The notes beneath the pieces were generated by a model. It was not told the DNA's origin. It saw only the letters and a program-made list of their open reading frames with translations, and made no database searches. Below are positions 25,441-36,498 of a stretch of 64,000 bases of DNA, one piece after another (within the stretch, counting starts at the first letter, position 1; each line of letters begins with the position of its first letter). Location: NCBI GenBank assembly GCA_949130495.1, contig OX422221.1, positions 478,907,159 through 478,971,158 of the forward strand, given 5' to 3'. The position numbers and the translations under genes are program-made. Source of the DNA: Sambucus nigra (taxonomy: Eukaryota > Streptophyta > Magnoliopsida > Dipsacales > Adoxaceae).

Positions 25441-25892
25441 GTGTGTGTTTTATAAGAGAAGAGATAAGGGTTATCTCTTATACAACCCAAAAATGACTCA
25501 TTTAATCAATTGTGAATCCTCACTAATCAAAAAGTCCCCGGAACCCAAACGCTACCCCCAAGTACTCTATTCTAACCAACTCAGCCATTCCGAAACCAAA
25601 TGTGCACTCAAAATATCCATCCGAGACACTTAACTAAAATTCAATAATCGAACCCAACACTTCTCAACACGCATTTTCTCCAATGTGCAATATTTCCCGT
25701 CGCTTTACCCAACTCCGACATGACATAAAAATATTTTGACTCATTTACTAGTCCCAAAAGTAGATGTAACACACATCGGTAATAATCTAACACTCATAAA
25801 TTCCAAAATTACTATTCACAATAATTTCCTCAAATTGTCAAATTACACCCATTTATGCAATTTAAATATCCATTGAAGTACGGGGTATTACT
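23441..25892 (-). repeat. 5' LTR of Gypsy element A, second part
   Basis: Resumes at TATATATCGTTC and runs colinear with 5055-7466 of the left LTR, ending GGGGTATTACT where the left LTR ends in A. A CT-rich tract has expanded to a pure (TC)n run (about 25395-25435), absent in pure form from the left LTR. Confidence 0.8.
25395..25435. repeat. (TC)n microsatellite in LTR A
   Basis: About twenty TC units. The corresponding tract in the left LTR is an imperfect CT-rich sequence, so the expansion happened after integration. Confidence 0.9.
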
Positions 25893-25897
25893 GTTGC
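25893..25897. repeat. Right target-site duplication of Gypsy element A
   Basis: GTTGC, matching the left GTTGA at four of five positions. Confidence 0.55.
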
Positions 25898-25918
25898 TTA
25901 GACTACACCCTAGTACTA

Positions 25919-25938
25919 TATATACATATATATATATA

Positions 25939-25977
<39 letters not shown>
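25919..25977. repeat. (TA)n(GT)n compound microsatellite
   Basis: A short TATA run followed by about 18 GT units, just outside element A. Open frames crossing it are low-complexity artefacts. Confidence 0.9.
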
Positions 25978-25982
<5 letters not shown>

Positions 25983-28900
25983 CCTACTCGATATACCCAA
26001 TAACTTGATTAGCTCCAAATGTTCCATGTCACATAGACATTGAAATAGAGAGAGGAGCTGTCAAATATACCACGCAGGTGGGAGAACAAAGTGAAAATAT
26101 TCATTAGTGACTAGCATTTCAGATAACTTCTTTTGGACTTGATAGCTATACAATACGAAAATCAATACTATAAGGTATGTGATGAAAAAATGTAATCTTT
26201 ATTTTTACATGCTTTGAAGTATGTTTTATTGTGAGGTCCTTCGCGTGCCCCTATATGTTTCGAAAAATGCATAATGGTGCACATGGGGTCCTTCGTGAAT
26301 ATTTATCCTAAAATTCTACATAAAGTAGTCATGCACGGGAGTAATATTAAGCATAGCAGAAAAGAAGCATAGGTATTGTTCGGTTCTCTTAATTTATCCT
26401 CAATGGAGTTACCATTGGGGTATTGCGGGCCCTGAGAGGTGATGCACCCAAGGGTAAATTATTATATGATGGTGGATGCCGGAGTTCTTGTCTCCTAGTT
26501 CTCTACCCTCTGGAGGTCGGGTTATCGGTTCAATAGGATCACTGATTTACCCCTAGAAGATGTTTAACACTATATCCAATTTTTTGTGTGGGTACCTAGT
26601 TTAGACTTGAGCCTAAGTGTATTCCGTACAAGGGGTTATCGGTTGTTCGATTTTACGGGTTTATTTAACATAAAAACAAATAAAATATTTAGGTTAGCCC
26701 GTTCGGGCTAATCCTAAGGCAAATTTAGGTTTGCAATTATCCAGATATTCTTCTTATGGGGTTTGAGAATTGGTTACGAGTGAGGAAGGTATTAGTTATC
26801 CTACTTGTTCTTTACGCTTCCTTAATTATATGTTTATTATTTCTCTTAACATTATTTGATTACTATTTAGTTTTTTTTAAACTTGTTTAAGTACCTTAGT
26901 TTGATAATCCCATTAAGCGTAGATAGGTGTTTAGGTATGGAATGATATCAGTGAGAGGTGTAGGAACGTCACTTAAACTGGTATAGGTACGCAAGAGTTC
27001 TTGGTCATAACTCTATATTTGGGTTAACGGTAGGCCGTTATCATCAAGGTAAGTATGTGAGAAATATAGACTTTTATAACGGGTGGCCACTGATATTTAT
27101 GTGAGTATGTAAGAAAGATTGACTTGAGGCAGTTTGATATCTCGTTAGAGGTTTAAGGAGAGATATAATGGTAATATATGAGTGCATCTCTGTGGGGATA
27201 ATATATCACGAGACATATTGTTGGGGCATGTTCTTAGTGTATACATCCTTTTTTATGTGGGGTGCGTAAGAGATCGCAATTTTGAGATAGCTTTCAATCT
27301 CGATTGCGATGTGGGGGAGGGAATGGATGAGGGATGAGAGATGGGTTCATCTCTACGTGGTTAATATATCATGAGGCATATTGTCAACTCTTATGCTCAC
27401 GAGAGGGACTCGGTATTGCGCCTACGTACTCGTGTAGCCATGAGATCAAAGACTACGTTGTTTGGTAGTTTCATGTATACCAACGTGGTGTATGTGCAAG
27501 TGTTGGACTTGGATTAAGAGGGTAGAATCTATGTGTAATGCAGAGTGTGGCTTCAGTGGAGGGTTGTAATTGGAACGGGGTCGAAGATTAATGATTTTTT
27601 CATATCCTATTATGATTGACGGGTGAACACTACCCAGAAGGTATTGTTCTTCCGACCAGTTTGGAGGTGTAGAAAGTGAGGGGGCATATTTAGGATTAGA
27701 ATGCACCAGAAGACACCAATATAGATTTATGTGTCCATTATCCACATGTATAAAATCCAATAGGGGTCATAATCCTTGGCTTGGTTACTCTATATTTGGA
27801 CTAGAGATAAAGGCATCCCTAATAGGTAATACGTTAAGAGACGTATTATAAGGCTTGGGATGCAAGAGTTTCGCTCAGTTTAGTGCTTACAACCTAAGGA
27901 TAAAAGCCAACGTAGTTCAAACAAACGGAAAATATTTTTCGACGTAGGCGATGGGATACAGGGTATAAGATATACAACATTACGGCCTCTATGTATACTT
28001 GTCCTTAATATATCATTTTTGTTTTGTTGGATTGATATATTTATATATTAAAAATATGTTAATCAAAGGCCGATGATTGAAATGTATTTATATGAAAACA
28101 CATATTAGGGTGTGCCACCACTTAGATGGGATTTATTCATTTTGAGAAGCAGTCAGGGTAGTCTGATTTTAGACTTTGGCTTATGCAAGGTTTCAGGCTT
28201 AATCGGGTCACTAACAAATTCCAGAGAACAACTTTGAAAAGTATGTTTTTACTTTGTCATGGAATTAGATTGACATTTATTTAACATATTAGTATGTCCT
28301 TTCAATTAACAAAGGTGTTAGGTTAAAAAAAGGTTTTACAATATAAACATTGTAAAGTGCATACTCGATCCCTTATTCGGGGCCAAGGTAAATGAGATAG
28401 ATATATTGGACAATTTATTACAATACATATAGGTTCTTGGCACTAGATTCATGTAGAATTTCTTTACCCTTGTAGTGTGAGCCATATTTTACTTGGGAGA
28501 GTGTTTCCTTTTAAGGTGCTTTGTTGGGAAGAGCTCCGTCAGGAAGCGTCAATTTTCGCAGGATGCGCCCAGAGGTCTGCCTTTGTTTTTATTGGGGAAT
28601 CTCCTTTTTAGAAGTACTAACTTCACTTTGGGGGAAGCGACTTTTGAGAATTATGAAGTTTTAACGGGGCAAAGGGACTTTTTCAAAAGTACGAACATTA
28701 GTCAGGACTTTTTCGAATGAGCTCGAGTATCTCGGGCACTCGATATTAAAAAAAAAGTAGAAAATCGAATCAATGTTGGGTTTTAGGGTGATTTTAAAGG
28801 GTTTTAGTGACCTCTATTTGTAGGGTTGGTCGGGCTTCTTTTACCATTCGATCATCCATTTTACTACATGTAAGGTGGATGAGGGTTGGGGGACATGTGT

Positions 28901-30254
28901 GTAGCTAGGGGGTGGGGAGATTTTCATGGATTTGGTAATGATTTTCTAGGGATTAACCATCCGGCTAAAGGGGATGGGGACTTTTAACTGTTCGGTTAAA
29001 GGACCCCAATGAAGTTTGTTTGGTTTTTTGTAGTTTCTTGTATTTTCATTTCGTCCCTCTAAAGTTTCTTGTATTTTTAATTTTATAAAATTCAATTGTT
29101 GGCATATAGTTGCTAAAAATCTAATTTTATGTGTTGGAACATATTTCTATATGAACTTAATATTATGCTTGCTAAATGAATTAAAACATTCGTTGCTTAT
29201 TGATGAATATATTTTTTGCCCTTTGCTATATTTAATTGCTGAATTAATATATATTACTCGTAAATTAGGTTGTCTGGTTGTTAAAAATATTGGTTTGTTT
29301 GGTTGTTAATAAATATTGATTTATTAAGTAAAAGTAAAAAATTAGTGAATATTAACCACAAGATTTTTAGTATTAAAAATTACAAAATAAGTAAAATTAA
29401 TCCAAAAAAATTGCCTCGGGGATGCCCCCGAACCCCCCAACATCTCTAAAAACTTTCTTCGAAGAGAGACCAAAAATTCTGAGTTTACTACAGGGTGTTA
29501 TGTATGAGAATTCAGTTATTGAAAGAGAACTACCAAAGGAGAATACAATCCAATTTGCTAGTTTAAGATTACAACTACATATTCTTTGGGAGGGATAAAA
29601 AAGGTCATCTACAACATTGATTCCTTGCAAGTTGCATGACCATTGTGCTCACTAACAAATGACATTGAAGTCTATCACAAGAATTTTTATTTTTTTCCAT
29701 GCATCCAATCCAAGTGGATTTCATTAATCCGCATTAAACAAGTACACGAGTTAGGTGGAAACCCACCCAACACAAAACCACGATAACATACCACCAACTG
29801 CATCTTCAAAAGGAGAAGAAAACAACTTGCCAAAAATACACGACCAAAGCAAGAATTTATTTGTTGACATTCTGTCTCCATCAAATTGCTAGATATACAA
29901 AAAGTACATTCTGAAAGCCACTTGAACTCGTATTATACATGCATATATATATATACACACGTGCAGTAACCAGTCCACCTTCTTGCTAAGAGAGTCAAAC
30001 CTTGAGATTCCGGGATTTTCTTAATAATATTATACGTGATCTTTTCTTTAGATGGAGTCAAAATCTACTTTATGAAAAAACATTAGTGTTAAAATTTTGA
30101 CCCCTTTAATTACGTAATTAATTTTTTACGTTTGAAACAGTGTCGGTTTCATGATTATTGGGACAGAACAATGTGTTCCAACTCATCCTTTCTTTATACA
30201 AGGACTTGTAAAATTAACTCCTTTAATTACGTAATTAATTTTAAAAAGAATCAT
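25978..30254. other. Non-coding DNA with weak repeats
   Basis: No frame longer than about 104 codons and no recognised motif. Two copies of a roughly 40-bp motif around ATATATCA.GAG.CATATTGT (27183-27225 and 27347-27387) lie about 165 bp apart and may be remains of an old tandem repeat. The stretch 29397-29460 holds a G/C-rich run (minus strand GGGGGGTTCGGGGGC) of a kind often met in plant transposons, but no family could be assigned. Confidence 0.45.
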
Positions 30255-30425
30255 ATATTAAAAAGTTCCTCAAACATTTTTTAATACGTATTTAGTCCAA
30301 ACTTTTTATTTTGTATCAAGAAGTCTCTTATTTTCTTATCTTTAAAGGTCCGTGTCACTTTTGGTGCAAAATAAAAAGTCTTGGACTAAACGTGTATTAA
30401 AAAAATTCAAAGAACTATTTAATAT
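30255..30425. mobile_element. Foldback MITE with long terminal inverted repeats
   Basis: A 171-bp unit whose two ends are inverted copies of each other over about 68 bases: left ATATTAAAAAGTTCCTC, right arm read on the minus strand ATATTAAATAGTTCTTTG. Both continue through TTTAGTCCAA and TTTTTATTTTG. The middle is TTATCTTTAAAGGTCC. No coding capacity. A related half-copy lies at about 41016-41104. The superfamily is unknown; the target duplication may be a TA-rich dinucleotide or tetranucleotide but cannot be resolved. Confidence 0.7.
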
Positions 30426-30430
30426 ATGCC

Positions 30431-30765
30431 CCTTTTAAAAATTACACTAAATTATTTTGGCCATGAATATATGACTCCAAACTAAACCAAACTGTTTTCA
30501 CTACTTCATTATCTATTGTGTACATGTTTTTCCAACAACACACAATTTGTTTTTCTAAACACTGCAAATATATGAGGGAGTTTGAGGTAAAAATTATATA
30601 AGATATTAATGTTGATCTCTAAAGATGATGATAAAACTTGCTTGAATTTCAAACGTAACACATTGTTTGGCCCAAATCTGTGGTCCCCAACATTTTCACA
30701 TCAAATTTAACATTGGAAAAAGTTATAGGGTGGGTAAATTTAAGAGGGAAAGTGATAACATGTGC
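30431..30765 (+). repeat. Left copy of a dispersed direct repeat (partner 41150-41465)
   Basis: About 320 bp closely matches 41150-41465, including ACACAATTTGTTTTTC and GTGGTCCCCAACATTTTC. The pair flanks the tandem Copia element at a distance of about 10.7 kb. It may be a segmental duplication or two copies of an unknown repeat. Confidence 0.75.
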
Positions 30766-31282
30766 CATTAGGGCACATGTTTTGAGTCTCAAAATAGTAA
30801 GTATAAGAGATATACATGAGTATCTGCACCCTAATAAATGTATGTCAGAACTCTGTCCCTTCTCAACTCACCACCTTTTCCTTTACATGTCCTACATTTG
30901 TACTTTAGTAATCCCATAGCATAAATATAGTCAGAAACCCCCAAAGCATCAACTAATAACAGGTTCTTCTCTTTCTCTCTCTGTATTTTATATCATTTTA
31001 TGAGCAGTCTCTCTGTTACGTTTACTACTTCAAAGTCTTTTTTTAGGGAAGATAAAGTATTGTTACAATTTGTATGAGTTTCGGAACATATGGAAGTCTC
31101 TATCTCTCGATAGATATTTTGGACCCATGTTCATCTATTTATCTCCATCTCCCTCACTTACCATTATATCTCTTACTAATTCTCATTTGATCCTTCAAGT
31201 TCCTTTTCAGTTTTCAGGGGAAAATAAAGCAATTACAATTTACATGAATTGTAGAACATGTGGACAAAATTAAGTTTTTACC
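30766..31282. other. Non-coding stretch upstream of the PPR scrap
   Basis: Contains CT-rich and T-rich tracts and no recognisable coding sequence. It may be old flanking DNA of the PPR gene fragment that follows. Confidence 0.4.
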
Positions 31283-31315
31283 TTGCCATCACTCATGTCT
31301 TCCTTGCAAACTTCT

Positions 31316-31430
31316 CTTGGGGATGTCTATTTGAAACCTCGTAGCATGGGGACTGCACATAAGGTGTTTGATGAAATGATTGGAAGAAACGTAGTTTCCT
31401 GAAATTCACTCTCTCCGTTGACGGGTCCAA
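31316..31430 (+). pseudogene. Pentatricopeptide-repeat (PPR) gene fragment
   Basis: In one plus-strand frame the stretch encodes HKVFDEMIGRNVVS followed by a stop and NSLS. This matches the well-known plant PLS-class PPR phrase A-KVFDEM-ERNVVSWNS. The stop at 31400-31402 (TGA) sits where the conserved tryptophan (TGG) is expected. Only about one repeat can be recognised, with no start codon, no neighbouring repeats and no E or DYW domain. It is a dead scrap, either a relic of a local gene or a fragment carried here. PPR proteins normally bind organellar RNA; no function is implied here. The tandem Copia element begins 230 bases downstream. Confidence 0.55.
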
Positions 31431-31660
31431 GGCTGCTAAGATGGATAAGGATTTTATTTTTCAATTTAGGTACTTGAAGTAACTTTGTTTTATGATTGTA
31501 GGGTATAGATAATATTCAAAACATCATTTCGTCCTTCCTCAATGAGCGACTTACTAGGTGGGAGTTGTATTGTTTACACCAATGTTTCGTCGTTCCTTAA
31601 GGATTTTCCCTACCCAAACCTGTAAGTTTACGCCAGTGTTTAACAATTTTTTTTAGAATT

Positions 31661-32724
31661 TGAAAAACCCGAAGGAACACTGTGTGTGAAATCAATTTCA
31701 AATTATTTCTCAAGTTTCCAATTAAACCTTATTTAATTAGATTTTATTTTTAAACAAACTAAAATCAGCCTCAACCCATTCAACTACGTGTGCGTGTGTC
31801 AATCCATAAATACATAAAGCATGCGACACAAGTTTAAGAAAAAATCCCCGAAGGGCAAAACCTTTTCATTTCTAGAACTCTGTCAAGTTGACAAGACCAT
31901 TGACTTACATACAGTCTTGCTTTCGCCCACAAGAGTAATGCACGGTGTCTTCGACAAACCTCCAAAACAACAGCTAAAAATAAAACAACAATGGTTCACA
32001 CGCAGCTATACCACAAGGACCGCAATCCTAGACACATAGTCTTCTCAGTGTAGGTTATCCTCCCCACAACAGTAAACAACAACAAAGTGTGTTCTCCAAA
32101 TACAAAAAAAATTCACTAAAGCATATTGGAAATTTTGTGAATTGAAAAACAGAAATGGATTAAACCCTAAAAGGAAGAAGCCAAAGGAATTCTGTTTTCG
32201 CAGTTTTTCTTTTCTGGAAAATGCTGGGACTTCTTAAACAAAACAAAACCATATAATGAGTTTTTATAGAAAAATAAGTCGCCTCGAAAACAATACTCGT
32301 TCGAACGAGATCAGCATGTTGCCCGAACTAAGGACAGCTATCGTTCGAACGAGATCGCGCAACATGGCTATCTCACGCGAACGACATTGCATTGTCGCTT
32401 GAATGACTGTTACGAAAAAAAAAATTATTATTTTAATGTCCGCTTAAACACTTAGAAAAAATACTCATTCTTAAAATTTGATGAAAAAGTTCGCTCCAAC
32501 ACCTAGAAAATATTTTGTAAAAATATCCCAAAAGGTCTAAGTTAAAAGTTAAGGTATTAAAAATATAATCTTACCAAAGTAAACTTCGCGGAGTCTTGAA
32601 TGATGAAGAACTTGAGTAATTCGGATCCTTGTTTGATGTAGATGTCTCTAGAATGCTCTTCGACGGTGTAGCGGTATATGACATAATAAATTGATAACGG
32701 ACCTATAAAAAATATGTCCTTACA
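31661..32724 (-). repeat. Copia tandem element, LTR 1 (3' end on the minus strand)
   Basis: 1,064 bp. It is the longest of the three, with extra sequence near 32360-32390 within the TTCGAA-motif region. Contains CGTTCGAACGAG motifs near 32298 and 32342. Confidence 0.85.
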
Positions 32725-34290
32725 AATCTCCCCCTATGCCTATGCCGGTACATACATAAAAAAATCCTAATTATCAAAAACCAAAATGCCTATACAAATC
32801 TACCCTCTCATGAATAAATTTGCAAGACCTCAAAACTGTTCTTTAAACATCTTCGTCAAATCTCAAAGCTTTTCTCATCAGGGTGTGCAACATCATGATC
32901 TTGAATCTTTGTACCTACGCACATGAGATAAAGCAAAATACCTTCATGACGCATCGAGTTTGAAATGATATAAGAATAAAGCATTAATAATCAAATCTCT
33001 CAAATCTCTCCCGTAATGCAAAAACTCCCCCATAACATGATAATTCTTTCTCCCCCTTTTTATGATGTCCCCAAATAGATAGATAAGAAAAAATATTAAA
33101 ACATGGAGTGTCACGATAAAATGCATAGCCAATATGGATCAAGCTACGTGCATGCAAAGGTATGTCTAAAAATTTTTACAAACTATTTTTGGATTTTTCA
33201 ATTTTTCATACAAAAATAAGGTAAAAAAAAAATCACACCATGGATTTAAACTCAAACAACCAAGTCAAGGAAATGGAAAGTATGGGTGTGAACACATTCG
33301 ATAGGTAAATCAACTCAATCAATCATATGCGCACGATTCATATGTGTACTCCTAACGAATGAACACCAAAAGTATCCTTAGGTATAAAAATTATTGAATT
33401 GATATGACATCGTCTTATGCAAATCAACAAATCAAAGTCAAAGTGATTTCCACACCAATAACGTCAAAAACTATTAGCGCTTTTTCAAGATTTTCAAGGA
33501 CGTGCAAACCCGTTGTAAAATCTCCAACCAAACTCCCTCGAGCATATTTTTTTTGGAGGTGTTAAACTAAATTCTCAAACTTTGGAGAATTGGTGCAAAA
33601 ACCTAAATAGCCCCCTTTTTGGCATGAATTTCTTTTTATTTTCTTTAAATTTTTCGAGCTCTTTTAAAACCTCTTTGGACCCCGGGTAATAAAATTCCAC
33701 AATTTTTTAGGTCCAATTTAAACGGTGGCTTAATCGTAAAGGATAAATAATAATCTTTCCTATCCCTTCACCGTTTTCAAACAAAGCACACAAACTCACA
33801 AATGGCTCTTACATGCACAACTTTCTTATCAAGTTTTATCACGCTTGGTTCGTTTTAATGACAGAATTGAAGTGAAAATACCCAACCAACATGTGATAAG
33901 ACAAGCACGATAATTAAACAAATGTGTGCATGTGTGCAATAAAGGAAGTCATGAGTCAAACATGTAAGAAGTAACACTTAATTACGTCTCAACGACCTCA
34001 AACATTATAAAACACATGGATGAATTGACATATTGTCTCAAAACACTATCAAATAGTCACATAAATAAATGGAATTATGATGTGACTCGATCATTCTAAG
34101 TGTCCATCCATAAACGGTGCAAACAAAATACAAAAATCTTTTGAATTTTTCAAAAAAATTATCAAAATAAAATCTTTTTGTTTTTGTAAAAAAATTTCAA
34201 AAACAAAAATTTATACAAAAAGTACATGTCAACACTAGCAAATATATAACATGAAACCTCAACTAGTGTATGACAAACATGCAAACACAA
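32725..34290 (-). mobile_element. Copia tandem element, interior 1, non-coding part
   Basis: About 1.6 kb between the LTR and the gag remnant where an autonomous element would carry pol. No integrase, RT or RNase H motif is present and open frames are short. The matching stretch in interior 2 is 36499-38079. CTCCCCCTAT directly beside the LTR is the polypurine tract on the minus strand. Confidence 0.7.
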
Positions 34291-35160
34291 TCATCTATAT
34301 GATATGGCAAGAGAAGAATCATGTGAAAGCAAACGAGAATCAACTTGTCTAAAATCTAGCGTATTCAAAAGTGATTTCTTAACCCAAATAGATGTGAATC
34401 GTCGTTTAGGGGATTTGGGAACCACGGAAACACTAGACATAAACTTCCTAGGACATTTTCCAAGATCAAAACAAAAATGCCTAAGGTGACCTTTCCTACC
34501 ACAATATGAACATGTGTAAACGGGTGGAACGACACCTATGGGTTGACCTTTTCTAACATCCTTGGAATTAGTTGACCCTCTAAAACAAATAATGATTTTA
34601 TCTTTAGCATTAGAAGTATGAGAACAAGCTGAGACATTACCATCACTATCAAACCCACTTGAGTCTGTCAAATCATTTTTTAACTTCAAATTTTTTTACT
34701 CAAGCAAATAATTAGACTCTTCCAATTTAAGGGACGCTTTTTTCAAATTTTCAATTAAACTTAACAGTTTATCACGCTCCCCCTCAATTAAAGTAAACTT
34801 TTTCCTAAGAGTCTCTTCACGTGCCACAAACTGATTGATTAAAATATCTTTGTCATCTTTGGCACAAACACAAACCATCGAATTTTTAAGGTCCTCCAAT
34901 TCTTTTTCTAAAAATAGAACCCTATCATCACTTTCCTTCTTAGACAATTTTAAAGCAACAAAGTCATGGCCCAAGGAAACAAATTTTTCACGATAAAAAT
35001 CTCTTTGATTTTGAACCGTTTGCAAAAGATCCAACGCGGATTTAAAACGAGAACTTTATTTTTTCAAAAAATAAATCCTTTCAGCAAACGTCAAATTCAA
35101 ACGACTTATATCATCAAAACTCTGACTCGTGTCATCAAAGGGGGGCATTCGATTAGATAA
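34291..35160 (-). pseudogene. Copia gag remnant, copy 1
   Basis: A minus-strand gag-like frame in two main blocks, 35034-34696 and 34689-34291, in one reading frame but separated by a TAA near 34693. A further stop upstream (near 35056) replaces a codon that is open in copy 2. The first block (QNQRDFYREKF, then KKESDDRVLFLEKELEDL) is lysine- and glutamate-rich and probably coiled coil. The second contains the zinc knuckle CSYCGRKGHLRHFC (C-x2-C-x4-H-x4-C), the nucleic-acid-binding part of gag. Protein interaction and RNA packaging are the known roles of gag; this copy cannot make a full protein. Confidence 0.7.
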
Positions 35161-35253
35161 GCGCTCCATCGAAAAAATTACGATTTTTCACAAAACTAAA
35201 TTTTTTTAAAAAAATCAATATCACACAATTTTGCGGAAAACAAAGATCACACA

Positions 35254-35472
35254 ATAAATTAGCGTAACACGCCCTGATACCAATTTGTAAACGTGAGTAG
35301 ACAAATTGTATGAGAAGGTAAATCCTCGAAAAATCAGAATCACGCGATAAATTAGTGTAACCCGCTCTAATACCAATTTGAAAACGTGAGAAGTCAAATT
35401 GTATCAAAAAAATAAATCCTTTAAAAATCAAGATCGCGCGATAAATTAGCGTAACCCGCTCTGAGACCAATT
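35254..35472 (-). repeat. Repeated primer-binding-site units, interior 1 (three sites)
   Basis: Units of about 93 bp, each carrying a version of GCGTAACCCGCTCTGATACCA (minus strand TGGTATCAGAGCGGG), at 35262-35282, 35355-35375 and 35449-35469. The last is three bases from LTR 2, the normal primer-site position, but reads GAGACCA rather than GATACCA. The between-site sequence (GTGAGAAGTCAAATTGTATC) is repeated as well. Confidence 0.85.
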
Positions 35473-36498
35473 TGAAAAACCCGAAGGAACGCAGTGTGTG
35501 ATATCGATTTCAAATTTTGTCTCAAGTTTCCAATTAAACCTTATTTAATTAGAGTCTATTTTTTAACAAACTAAAATCAGTCCCAAACCATTCAACTACA
35601 TGTGTGCGTGTGTCAATCCATAAATAAATAAAGCATGCAACACAAGTTTAAGGAAAAATCCCTTAAGGGAAAAACCTTTTTTATTTCTAGAACTCTTTCA
35701 AGTTTACAAGACCATTGACTTACATACAATCTTGCTTTCGCCCACAAGAGTAACGCACGGTGTCTTCGACAAACCTCCAAAGCAATAGCTAGAAACAAAA
35801 CAACAATGGTTTCACATGCAGCTATACCACAAGGACAGCAATCCTAGACACGTAGCCTTCTCAATGTAGGATATCCTCCCCATAAGAGTAAACAACAGCA
35901 AAGTGTGTTCTTCAAACACCAAAATAATTCACTAAAGTATATTGGGAGTTTTGTGAATTGAAAAGCAAAAACGGATTAAACCCTAAAAGGAATAAGCCAA
36001 AAGAAGCCAATGGAAAACGCTGGGACTTCTTAAAAAAATGAAACCCTAGAATGAGTTTTTATAGAAAAACACGTCGCCTCAAAAACAGTGCTCATTCAAA
36101 TAAGATCAGCATGTCGCTCGAACTAAGGACAGCTGTCGTTCGAACGAGATCGCGTGAATGGCATTGCTCTGTCGCTCGAACGACTGTTGCGAAAAAATAT
36201 TATTACTTTAATGTCAGTTTCAACACTTATAAAAAATAATATTCTTAAATTTTGATGAAAAAGTCCGCTCCAACACTAAGAAAATATTTTATAAAAATAT
36301 CCCAAAAGCTCTAACTGAAAAGTTAAGGTATTAAAAACATAACCTTACTAAAGTAAACTTCGCGGAGTCTTGGATGATGAAAAACTTGAGTAATTCGGAT
36401 CCGTCTTTGATGTAAATGTCTCTTGAATGCTCTTCAATGGTGTAGCGGTATATGGCATAATAAATTGATAACGGACCTATAAAAAATATGTCCTTACA
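35473..36498 (-). repeat. Copia tandem element, LTR 2 (shared middle LTR)
   Basis: 1,026 bp, colinear with LTRs 1 and 3. It serves as the 5' LTR for interior 1 and the 3' LTR for interior 2, the hallmark of an LTR-mediated tandem. Confidence 0.85.

Larger units (their letters stand above)
4212..25892 (-). mobile_element. Ty3/gypsy LTR retrotransposon A, non-coding, hosting nested insertions
   Basis: An LTR retrotransposon read on the minus strand. The left copy of its LTR (4212-7466) is its 3' LTR. The right copy (10875-11684 plus 23441-25892) is its 5' LTR, split by a later insertion. The minus-strand order is LTR, a TGGTATCAGAGC primer site, about 3.4 kb of interior without open frames, a G-run polypurine tract, then LTR. 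The LTRs are long (about 3.26 kb) and begin TGTAATACCCC on the minus strand, which fits large-LTR Gypsy families such as Tekay/Del chromoviruses; lineage is inferred, not proven. In sampled stretches the LTRs differ by roughly a tenth of positions, so this is the oldest layer of the nest. No gag or pol is recognisable, so it is a decayed or non-autonomous element. Confidence 0.8.

Noticed and set aside
28493..28720. 75-codon plus-strand frame as a small gene
   Set aside because: No start context, no homology recognised, and surrounding DNA is decayed; chance open frame is the simpler view.
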